From Amorphophallus konjac (Eukaryota > Streptophyta > Magnoliopsida > Alismatales > Araceae): a stretch of DNA of 64,000 nt. Both the position numbers and the translations under genes were made by a program. Of this stretch, positions 1 through 9,609 are shown one piece after another; position 1 is the first letter of the stretch, and every line of letters begins with the position of its first letter. The stretch is from assembly GCA_022559845.1 (NCBI GenBank), contig JAHNEJ010000126.1, positions 1 through 64,000 of the forward strand, read 5' to 3'. A model generated the notes under the pieces. The model was not told the origin of the DNA and ran no database searches. It worked only from the letters and a program-made list of their open reading frames with translations.

Positions 1-1376
1 ATGGCCGACGGCTCCCTCCGACGTGGTCGTGAGCCGGCGTTGTTCAGGGCCGATAGCTTGTTAAATCGGATTCGTTTTAACGGGATTCGCTCCCGCTCTT
101 TCATTGAAATTGCCGTAAACTCGGCATACATTTGCACGGGGTCGTTTCCACCTAAGTCGTACTTTCAATATGGGCCCTTGCCCGAACATGAAAAGGTCCG
201 CGAGTGACCGACAGAATCGGAATAGAACGAGACGGCTCTCGCCACCCTGGACTCCTTCCATGGGAACATCAATAAGACCTCCGCGGGTCATACTTAGACC
301 TCGAGCCTGTCCCGATCATGGTCATCATCTGGCTCGTATCCTCGGTCCACAGCCCGCTCCTTTCGAAAACGTTTTCGGTTCTGGAGTCTAGTCCCGGGAC
401 CCTTCCCCGTTGCCCTCGGCACCGGAAATATTAACGCTGCCCACGCGAGCCCCGTTTGGATCACGGGAGGCGCCCCCGGCATGGTCCTGACTCGATCTCG
501 CACCGGGCCAATAGATTCAGGATTTCCGGGTACAATAACCGAGATTCAACCGAACGTTTTCAGTGTCTCGGAATAATAAAATTTGCCGCGCCCGGCACAC
601 ATACATTCTCGGTCTTTCCGCGACGATTACGATATTCCCAATACCGGACGCCCGTCCGAACATTAAACGGTCTCCTGAATGACCGACACGTTTTGAACTC
701 CGCTTCCCTAGACACAGGGCTTCTCAGCCGATTCAAGGGATATTCCCCCGTTGCCCCCTCGGGCACCGGAAATATTAATGACGCTCACGCAAGTCCTGTT
801 TCGACCGCGGGGGGCCCACCGCAGTATGGTCGCAGCTTGCTCTTGCACCGGCCAACAGATTTACCAGTTTCCGACCGCTCTAACCGAGGTTTAGCCGAAC
901 GTTTTCCGTTCTTCTGAACAATAAATTGCCATATCCTGGCATATATGTGCTCCGGTCTTCCCGCGACAATCGCGCTTTTCTCGAGACGGACACTCGTCCG
1001 AATATTAAATGGTCAGTATACGACCGACATGACCTCGAATGCTTTTCTCTCGCCCTCGTACGGGGGTTTCAATACATCCTAATAGACCTTTCATGTAATT
1101 AATTTCCTGGCCATGAGGCCCTGAATCTCGGCGATTAATCAAGGGTGTTCCCTCGTATGGGGGATGTAAATGACGTCGTGACCTTTATGGCGCGGCGGGT
1201 TTTGGTCCCGACACGAACCACACAATCGTCTGACGAAGTCAGATCGAGCGCACCATGGGCTCTTCGGAGTCCGAATAAATTGTCACTTCGGTGACTGGCA
1301 CGCCCACGCACTCAATAGACGAAACCACCTGAATAAATGAATCAACGCCATAAGCGTGTCGAAAAGTGCGTCCACA
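1..1376 (+). repeat. LTR L1 of element A, 5' truncated by window edge
   Basis: Aligns by eye with 14422-15804. By comparison with L2 about 290 bp lie left of the window. It ends TCCACA at 1376, just before the primer site. It contains three of the four related modules ending in a CCGAACAT/CCGAATAT-type motif followed by GACCGACA (near 180, 652 and 991). Confidence 0.85.
1257..1295 (+). promoter_or_regulatory. Hairpin, AATAAA, hairpin near LTR 3' end
   Basis: GGGCTC-TTCG-GAGTCC (1257-1272), AATAAA (1274-1279) and GTCAC-TTCG-GTGAC (1282-1295) follow each other about 80 bp before the LTR end. Both stems close a C(TTCG)G loop, an exceptionally stable RNA tetraloop. A plausible polyadenylation region; function is inferred. 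Confidence 0.5.
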
Positions 1377-1600
1377 AGTCTGGCACACCCGGTGGGACCA
1401 AACCACCCTTCATCTCTTCGCCGGGATTCAGGGCCTCATGGCCCCCTAATAAACGACGTTTGCTTGCTTTGATGAATTGCAGGTGCTGTCTTCGCCAGTC
1501 CTATGGGGAGAAAAGCCTGGCTCGGTGCAGCTGCCTTCGCGGCCTCGAGAACGCTGCTTCGAAGCATATGCAGCTTCCAAGAATCATGGGGGCTGTTATA
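1377..1600 (+). other. Primer-binding-like site and 5' leader
   Basis: After a 4-bp spacer, TGGCACACCCGGTGGGACC (1381-1399) starts with TGG as primer sites do, and is conserved in elements B and C (TGGCACGCC..., TGGCATGCC...). I cannot name the tRNA. The leader then resembles the one in C for about 60 bp before the coding and non-coding elements diverge. Confidence 0.6.
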
Positions 1601-2300
1601 AGAAAAAAAGGGAAGAGAAGATAAGAGAAAGAGAACAGAAGGGAGGGGAAATCAAGCCCCCCGTTTCCCTCAAGAAGAAAGAGAGAAAAGAAGAAAGAAG
1701 AAAGAAGAAAGGAAGAAAGGTAGAAAAGAAGAAAAGAAAAAAAAAGAGAAAAGAAAGAAGCAAAAAAAAAGAGAAGAGAAAGAATTGGCAATAGAGGGTT
1801 GTACGGCCACGTCCGTCGAGACCCGTGCTGAACAAAGATTACCACTGTGGGGTTGATGCGGTGGAGCGAACCACTCATCCCCTCCCTGAGGGGGTGAGCG
1901 CTCTCCTGCACCCCCACCCTGGTCAATCATACAAAAAAGAAGAGAAGAGAAGAAGGGACAAAAAAAAGAGAGAAGAATAGAAGAAAAAAAAGGAGGAAAA
2001 AAAAGAGAAGAAAAAGAGAAAGAAGAAAAGTCGGGCCAGCGTCGCCGACTAAAAGAGCAAGAAGAAACCCGGCATCCCGCCCGACTCTAGGAGGCTCCGA
2101 GTCCGTGGTGTAATGACCCCGCTCATTCCTCCTCTTGCTGCCTCCATCCGGCACAAGACGGCCCCTCGAGTGGCTGTTAAAAGACCCAGCGAGCCACAAT
2201 CGTACTTGGTGAATGGCTGCCCGCTGTGGGGAATGCTTTATAGCAATGATGCCAAGCACGGCCACCACTCCTGAAGAGAGCATGCATATATCCGCCATGG
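1601..2300 (+). other. Purine-rich tracts with conserved spacer
   Basis: GAAA/GAAGA-type purine tracts at about 1605-1795 and 1930-2040 flank a spacer (1796-1930) that is nearly identical to 35640-35775 in element B. Open frames here (poly-K/E or poly-F/L) are low-complexity artefacts. 2041-2300 is semi-unique sequence also kept in B. Confidence 0.6.
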
Positions 2301-5200
2301 GGGATAAGAAGAAGATATATACCCTGCTACGGGGGCATAAGAGGCAAAAAAAAGAGATTACACCCCATTCCCAGGGGCACATGAAGAGAATCCGCCCCGA
2401 CTGAGGGGCACAAAGCAAAGGCTACACCCAGGCTTCGGGGCATTTGAGAAGAATCCGCCATGACCTGGGGACATAAGAAGACATAGAGTTGCACCCCAGC
2501 TTAGGGGCATTTGAAGAAGAGAAATACACCCCGATATGGGGGCACATGAAGCAAAAGACATACCCCGCCATGGGGGCGTAAGAAGAAAAGAATTCACCCC
2601 TACTCGGGGGTACATGAAGCGACAAAGAATACACCCCGTCTTAGGGGAATTTGAAGAAGAAAAATACACCCCATCGACGGGGGCACAGGAGCCATCAAGA
2701 ACACACCCCACTTTCGGGGCACAAGAAGCAAACATTCCCCGGCGTGTCGGGCAGAAGAAGAAGAATCCCCCCCCCCGGGGGGGGCATAAAAAGCAAAGAT
2801 ACACCCTCGTGTCGGGGGCACATGAAGCGAATACACTCTATCCCGGGGTCATGAGAAGCAGAAGGCGCATCCCACCCTGGGGCATATGAAGCGAAAAGAA
2901 TACACCCTGGTTTAGGGGAATACAAAGAGAAGTATACCCCACTCTGGGGAAGAGGAAGCGGGAGAATCACACCCCCGTCTTGGGGGTATTTGAAGAAAAA
3001 TATACCCCGCCTGGGGGCATAGAAGCCGTAAAGAACACGCCTCGGATCAGGGGCATTTGAAGAAGCTACGTTCCGCCTCGGGAACATAAGAAGAGAAGAA
3101 TCAACCCCGACCTAGGGGCATTCGAAGAAGGAATACATCCCGTCCTCAGGGTCCCATGAAGTAACATATATATATATACCTCGCTCGGGGGGCATCTGAA
3201 GCAGAACACACAATATTCCCCGGCTTAGGGAGCACGTGAAGAAAGAATACACCCCGATGCGGGAACACATGAGCATAAGAAGAAGAGACTGCCCCGGCCT
3301 GGGGTCATGAGAAGAAGCAGAGTTGCACCCCGGCTTAGGTGGCATATGAAGAGAAGTGCACCCTACCTTGGGGCATAAGAGGCAGAAGAATCAACCCCGG
3401 CTCAGGGGTAACTGAAGAGAATTCCACCCCACCCCGGGGGCACAAGAAGAAAACACACCCCACCTTGGGGGCGTAAGAAGCCAAGAGATATACCCCGCCA
3501 CGGGGCAGTAGAGGTAAAATGCATCTCCCCCGAGGGCACATGAAGCAACATACCCCTCGCCTCGGCAGCATATGAGGCCAAGAAGTTACATCCCAGCTCG
3601 GGAGCATAAGAAACAAAAGATATACCCCACGACCGGGGCATATGAAGCCAAGAAACACACCCCCGTCTCGGGGGTATTTGAAGAAGAAGTATACCCCGCC
3701 TGGGGGCATAGAAGCTATAAAGAACACGCTCCGACTCAGGGGCATGTGAAGAGAAGTCCACCCCGGCCTAGGGGTATTTGAAGAAGAAGCATACCCCGCC
3801 AGGGGACATAGAAGCCATAAAGAATACGCTCCGGTTTAGGGGTACTTGAAGAAGCTACATCCCGCCTTGGGAGCATGAGAAGAAAAGAGAATCCACCCCG
3901 GCTTAGGGACCTTTGAAGGAGCATACCCCAGGCTCGGAGTCCATGAAGCAACATGCACCCCCCCGGGGAGGACATCTGAAGCAGAACAGACAACATCCCT
4001 CGGCTTAGGGAAGCATATGAAGAGAGGAATACACCCCGATATGGGGGCACGTAAACAAAGAAGAAGAATTCACCCCGCCTCGGGTGCATAAAAAAGCAAG
4101 AACTACACCCCGCATCAAAAGCGGCAATACACTCCACTCTGGGGGCACTAGAAGCGGAATACACCCCGTGCCGGGGCATATAAAAAAAAGGGGATACCTC
4201 GCTCTGGGGCATCAGAAGCAGCAATGCGCCCCACCTTGGGGGCATCAAAAGCAACAATACACCCCACCTTGGAGCACAAGAAGCAAACATCCCCCCCGGT
4301 GTGTCTGGGAAGAAGCAAAAGAATTCACCCCGGCCTGGGGACACTTGAAGAAAGAAGCACATCCCGCCACGGGGGCACATGAAGAGAACCCCTCCCGCCT
4401 CGGGAGTATAAGAAAGAGAAGAATACACCCTGGTCTGGGGGCTTTTGAAGAAACAACACACCCCCTCCATGGGAGACAAAGCTGCACCCCGACCCGGGGA
4501 CACATGCAGAGCGTCCACCCCGCTCAGGGGGCACAAAAAATACACTCCGCCCTTGGCGCATAAGAAGCAGAAGCACCTACCCCAGCTCGGGGGCAAAAGA
4601 ATTACACTCTGCCCTTGGCGCATAAGAAATAGAGGCATCTACCCTGACCCGGGACACGGAAGCGAAGAGACATACATCCCGATCTGGGAGCATAAGAAGA
4701 AAGATATACTCCGCCCAAGCGGCATTTGAAGAAACAACATACCCTGCTTCGGGGGCATAGAAGCCGTAAAGAGATGCACCCCGGCTTCAGGGGGGGCATA
4801 AGAAGCAAGAGATACACCCTCGTGCCGGGGACATATGAAGAGAAGCACTCCTCCGCCTTCAGGGGTAGAAGAAGCAGAATTCACCCCCGCCATGGGGGGG
4901 GGGTATAAGAAACAAAAGACACGCCCCGTACCAGGGGCATACGAAGAAGAAACATACCCCGCCTGGGGGCATAGAAGCCGTGAAGAGTATACCCCACCAT
5001 GGGGACATTTGAAGAGAGCTACACCCCGCCTCGGGGGCATTAAAAAAACACACCCTGGTCTGGGGACATAGAAGCAAAAAATACACCCCGCCTGGGGGCA
5101 CAGAAGCAAAGAGGCAAAGCACACCCCTCAGGGGGGATGCACACCAATGAAGCTACACCCCAACCTGGGGGCACATTAAGAGAAATACACTCCAGCACGG
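2300..5200 (+). repeat. H1 array: CCCC/GGGG hairpin repeats
   Basis: About 60 or more degenerate units of roughly 40-50 bp. Each has a short inverted repeat, typically CCCC-5 nt-GGGG (for example 2529-2541), followed by CATA/CACA and a GAAGAAGA linker. Many units have matched arm changes: TCCC/GGGA at 3860-3872 and 4677-4689, GTTCC/GGAAC at 3070-3085, ACCCCC/GGGGGT at 2971-2987. Long open frames here are Cys/Gly/Pro-rich shadows of the repeat. Confidence 0.85.
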
Positions 5201-5214
5201 AAGCGTTAATGAGA

Positions 5215-5875
5215 AAAGAAGAGCAGAAAAGAAAAGAAAAAAGGGGCACACGAGGCAGACGTGGTCTTCGAGCCCGCCTCATCCCATAAAGAAAAAGAAG
5301 AAAAAAAGGAGTCACGAGGCAGACGTGGTCTTCGAGCCCGCCTCATCACACACAAAAAAAGAGAAGAAGAGGAAGAAAAGACACATGAGACAATCGTGGT
5401 CCCTCGACCCGCCTCTTCACACAAAAGAAGAAGAGCAGAACCAAAAAGAAGACACATGAGGCAGACGTGGTCTTCGAGCCCGCCTCATCACAAAGAAGAA
5501 GAGAAGAAAAGAAAGAAATGATCACGAGGCAAACATGGTCCTTGCACCCGCCTCTCTACAAAAGAAGAAGAGAAGAAACAAAAAGAGACATGAGGCGAAC
5601 ATGGTCTCTGCACCTGCCTCTCCATAAAAGAAAAAGAGAAGAAGAGAAAGAACAGTCACGAGGCGAACATGGTCTCTGCACCTGCCTCCCTATAAAAGAA
5701 GAAGAGAAGAAGAGAAAGAACAGTCACGGGGCGAACACGGTCCTTGAACCCGCCTCTTCACACAAAAGAAGAGAAGAAAAGAAGGAAATGATCACGAGGC
5801 AAACATGGTCTTTGCACCCGCCTCTCCTCATAAAAGAGGAAGAAAAGAAGAGAAAGAAGAGTCACGAGATGAACT
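5215..5875 (+). repeat. H2 array: GAGGC/GCCTC repeats, about 60 bp
   Basis: About ten units of the type CACGAGGC, a 15-20 nt middle (ACGTGGTCTTCGAG or ACATGGTCTCTGCAC), then CCGCCTC and an A/G-rich linker. GAGGC and GCCTC can pair in most units, giving a 5-bp stem with a larger loop than the other families. Confidence 0.8.
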
Positions 5876-5894
5876 TTTACCTCCGACCTTCAGC

Positions 5895-5995
5895 CACCCA
5901 GCAAACAGAAACCAACCAGACCTTCCGCCGACGGGGCGTTAAACCGACTAGACCTTCCGCCGACGGGGCGTTAAACCGACAAAGGCCTCCCAGAT
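5895..5995 (+). repeat. Short 33-bp repeat, CGCC/GGCG
   Basis: Nearly three copies of a unit containing CCTTCCGCCGACGGGGCG followed by TTAAACCGACTAG. CGCC and GGCG can pair around a 5-nt loop. The same unit is present in about five copies at 40005-40175. Confidence 0.7.
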
Positions 5996-6004
5996 CCTGG
6001 CTCA

Positions 6005-6600
6005 TGTAGCCTGCTTCCCAAAGTTCGGCCCTCGTGGCCTGCTTATCTCTAGCTCTCGTAGCTTGCTTCCCTCTGGCCTTTGTGGCCTGCTTCCCAATGT
6101 TGGCTCTCGTAGCCTGCTCCCCCAACCTTTGGCCCTTGTGGCCGCTCGCCAATATCCCTTGGCTTTTTAGCTTACTTTTCATTATCCTTGGCTCTTGCAG
6201 CCTGCTCCCCAAGATTCGGCCTTCACGGCCTGCTTCTCAGAATTCGGCCTTCGTGGCCCGCTTCCCATAATTTTGGCTCCTGCAGCCTGCTTCCCTTCGG
6301 CTTTTATAGCCTGCTTCCCAGATCCTGGCTTTTGTAGCCTGCTTCCCAAACTTCGGCCCTCGTGACCCGCTTCCCAACTTTGGCTCTCGCAGCCTGCTTC
6401 CCCTCGGCTTTCACAGCCTGCTTCCCAGCTTTGGCTCTTGCAGCCTGCTTACATTTGGCCTTAGTGGCCTGCTTCCCAAGTCTGGCTCTCGTAGCCTGCT
6501 TCCCAGAATTCGGCCTTCGCGGCCCGCATCCCATAACTTCGGCTCTTGCAGCCCGCTTCCCTAATATCCTCTCGGCCCTTTTGCGGTCTGCCTCCCTAAT
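6005..6600 (+). repeat. H3 array, first block: GGCC/GGCC and GGCT/AGCC hairpins
   Basis: About 20 units of 25-32 bp: a 4-bp stem, usually a 5-nt loop, then TGCTTCCCA-like spacer. Arms covary: GGCC/GGCC (6027-6039), AGCT/AGCT (6051-6063), GGCT/AGCC (6102-6114). By eye 19 of 20 units still pair (one through G-T) and one near 6355 does not. Confidence 0.8.
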
Positions 6601-7189
6601 ATCTTTACTACCACTACACTTATACGTAACAACAATATTTTCTTATGCAAAAAAAAAACAAACAAACAAAAACAAAAAAAACAACACAAAAAAAAATAAT
6701 AATAAAACAAACACACACAAAAAAGAAAACGGAAACAAAAGAAGAGAATGCTTGAGTGCCCTGTTTGCATGCTTGCTTAATATATAATAATACACCTCCT
6801 TGGAATTTTCTAGGACCGTGTTTCCTCGCTATAATAATAATATCGCTCTGATTCCGGATGCACATACGTCGCGGCGCACGCTCGAAGGGAACCCCAACCA
6901 TGGCGCGTGCACACGCCAAGGGGAAGAGTCATGGCTGAATCGCTAAGCCCAACTCACAAAATAAACCCGGGGCAACACTCCCACACTTAGCACTTGATGT
7001 GTTCAATAGCCTTCAACTATAGGGATTGCCCGAATTTCTTCTTAGCGCTCTACGGAGACTTGAATTCCTGCACTCGCGTGATAGGTAATCGTGAGGAAAA
7101 AGCTGCCTACCCCCACTGTAAAAAAAAAGAAGAAGAAAAAAGAGAAAAAAAGAAGAGAGAGAGAAAAAGAAAGAAAAGAGAGAGACACG
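6601..7189 (+). other. A-rich tract and conserved core, left part
   Basis: 6640-6740 is A-rich low-complexity DNA. From about 6790 a non-repetitive stretch begins that is strongly conserved in element B (41040-41400). A second purine tract lies at 7120-7185. No convincing coding frame. Confidence 0.6.
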
Positions 7190-7430
7190 TGAATCCGAGT
7201 AGCCGGGAATCCCCATTGAGACACATGAGGAGACTCGCGCGAAATGGTGAAGCGAATTATAATAAGGATGAAACTATTAGCCGGGAATCCCCATTGAGAC
7301 ACATGAGGAGACTCGCGTCAAACGGTGGAATCCGTAATAGAATTATAATGAGGATGAATCCTAGTAGCCGGGAATCCCCATTGAGACACATGAGGAGACT
7401 CGCGCTGAACGGTGAAATCCGCTACCAAAG
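7190..7430 (+). repeat. Three roughly 85-bp tandem repeats in the core
   Basis: AGCCGGGAATCCCCATTGAG followed by ACACATGAGGAGACTCGCG recurs at about 7200, 7280 and 7370. GGGA/TCCC forms a small inverted repeat in each copy. Three copies also occur at 41430-41640. Confidence 0.75.
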
Positions 7431-7865
7431 TAAACAGATGGGGGCTGTGTGAAGCTACCGAAAGTCGAAAGCCTGAAACATATGTGTAGGCGCTAGAGTG
7501 ATCCTCGAGTGTCACGAGGAAAACCTGCATATCCCTGTGGTTAGGGCTCTTTGTTCACACATTTGCACTGCCACGCCACATAGAATTGCCTCGGGTGAAA
7601 TGCGTGAATTTAGGCTATGCATGCAAGACGTGCGATATCCTCTTGACGGGTGCACCACCCCTCGATTGTGCCTCGCGGCCCGCACCGCATCTACGAATTA
7701 CGGGCGACGTCCCTATCCTATCCCCTATAGAGGGAGCCGCCTTACTTATATTTATGTTATGCCTGCTAAAGAATGCTTGCATGCTTAAAAAAATAATAAA
7801 AAAACAAATAAAACAACATAAAAATAATAAAAAAGTATAATAACAATAAAATAACAAGAATGTGC
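7431..7865 (+). other. Conserved core, right part, and A-rich tract
   Basis: 7431-7785 matches 41640-42005 in element B closely, including in two overlapping frames, so the conservation is DNA-level and not codon-specific. 7785-7860 is A-rich. No recognisable protein or RNA. Confidence 0.55.
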
Positions 7866-8804
7866 GTATGCAACGAACTCAATTTCGGCTATCGCAGCCT
7901 ACTTTCCCAGCTCTGGCTCGTAGAGCCCAATCTTGGCCCCCCATGGCCTACCTCTTGCCCTCACGGCTCGTTAATCTCCCAACTCCGGCTTCCGTAGTCC
8001 GCTTCCCCGATTTGGGCTTTCACATCTTACGCCTTAATTTCGGCCTTCATGGCCCGCTTCCCAATTCTGGCCTTCACGGCCTGCTTCCCAGAATTCGGCC
8101 TTCACGGCCGCTGCCCATAATTTCGGCCTTCACGGCCCGCTTCCCAACTTTGGCTCTTGTAGCCTGCTTACCTCGGTCTCCATGGCCCGCTTTCCCAATT
8201 CGGTTTTCGTGGCCCTGCCCATAATTTCGGCCTTCACGGCCCGCTTCCCATACTTTCGGCTCTTGCGCCTGCCTCCCAATATCTTTGGCTCTTGTAGCCT
8301 GCTTACCTTTAGCCTTCGCGGCCTACTTCCCAATTCGGCTCTCGTAGCCTGCTCCCCGATTTGGCTCCCGCAGCCTTGCTTCCCATAATTTTGCTCTTGC
8401 AGCCCGCTTCCCAACATCTCCGACTCTTGCAGCCCGCTTCCCAATATCTTTGGCTCTTGCAGCCTGCTTCCTAGAATTCGGCCCTTCACGGCCTGCTTCC
8501 CAGAATTCGGCCCTTTACGGCTTGCTTCCCAGAATTTCGGCCTTCACGGCCTGCTCCCCAGAATTCGGGCCTGCACGGCCCGCTTCCGTAACACCAACTT
8601 CGGCCCTTGCGGCCACTTTCCCGAGTCCGGTTTCATAACCGGTATCCCCCGGTGCACTTTGAATCAACAAAATAAAACTCTTCTCTCCGTCCCTTCGGGC
8701 GACGAACATCCCTTTTGCATCGATAAACCCTTCTCTCTGCCCTCGTGGCTCGCCTTTCGCAACTTCAGCTCTTGAAGCCGCTTCCAGCCTTGGCTATTTT
8801 GGCC
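7866..8804 (+). repeat. H3 array, second block
   Basis: More GGCC/GGCC and GGCT/AGCC units (for example TCGGCCTTCACGGCC near 8052-8110), becoming irregular after 8640. Several arms pair through G-T wobble (GGTC/GGCC, GGTT/GGCC near 8170-8215). Element B has only a few degenerate units here. Confidence 0.75.
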
Positions 8805-9415
8805 TCACTTATCGGCCCCTGAGCCGACATCTTTCAATCATTGGGTCCTATGCCAACAGCTATCCAATTATCGGCCCCCTGAGCCGACAGCCTTTCAATC
8901 ATCGGCCCTGAGCCGACGGCTTTTCAATCATCGGCCCCTAAGCCGACAGCTTTCTAATCATCGGCCTTGGGGTCGACAGCTTTTATATTGGTCCATGCCA
9001 ACAGCTTTCGATATCGGCCCCTGAGCGACAACTTTCAATCATCGGCCCCTGAGCCGACAGCTTTTCAATCATCGGCCCCTGAGCCGACAGCTTTTTAATC
9101 ATCGGCCTTCGGGTCGACAACTTTTCAATTATTGGCTCCCATGCCAACAGCTTTCGATTATCGGCCCCTGAGCCGACAGCTTTCAATCATCGGCCCCTGA
9201 GCCGACAGCTTTTCAACCATCGGCCTATGGGTCGACAGCTTTTCAATTATTGGCTCCCATGCCAACAGCTTTCGATTATCGGCCCCTGAGCCGACAGCTT
9301 TTAATCATCGGCCTTCGGTCGACAGCTTTTCAGTTATTAGCCCCCATGTAACAGCTTTCAATTATCGGCCACTGTGCCGACAACTTTTATATCATTGGCG
9401 TCCACGCCAACAGCC
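8805..9415 (+). repeat. H4 array: TCGGC/GCCGA hairpins, about 30 bp
   Basis: About 20 units: a 16-nt hairpin followed by CAGCTTTTCAATCA. Variants with matched arms: TCGGC/GCCGA (9042-9057), TTGGC/GCCAA (9132-9147), TTGGCG/CGCCAA (9395-9410), and TCGGCC-TTCG-GGTCGA (9102-9117), which closes a C(TTCG)G loop. Confidence 0.85.
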
Positions 9416-9609
9416 ACCTGGAGTTCTTCAAAAAAAAGAGAGAAAAGAGAAAAAGAAGAGAAAGGAAAAGAAGGGAAGAAGAGAAGAAACAAAAAAACAA
9501 CAAGAAAAAGGACAAAAAAGGAGATGACAAAAAAAGGGAGAAGAAGAGAAGAAAAAGAAGAGAAGAAGAGAAAAGAGAGAAGGAAAGAAAGAAAAAGAGA
9601 AAAAGAGAC
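9416..9609 (+). other. Purine-rich tract
   Basis: A/G-rich DNA (AAAAAGAGAGAAAAG type), also present in element B at 42621-42800. Lys/Arg/Glu-rich frames here are not credible genes. Confidence 0.7.

Noticed and set aside
3736..4638. 300-codon Cys/Gly/Pro-rich open frame on the minus strand, and many like it in H1
   Set aside because: It is the antisense reading of degenerate CCCC/GGGG repeats, with no domain and no conservation of frame in element B.
5261..6009. Arg/Lys/Glu-rich frames through H2
   Set aside because: Low-complexity products of the purine linkers; no start context and no homologue expected.
6994..7452. 152-codon frame with a repeated SRESPLRHMRRLA peptide
   Set aside because: It follows from three DNA repeats; the matching frame in element B is broken and neighbouring frames are equally conserved.
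8805..9415. CRISPR-like array of about 30-bp palindromic repeats
   Set aside because: No unique spacers between repeats, no cas genes, and the context is a plant retroelement.
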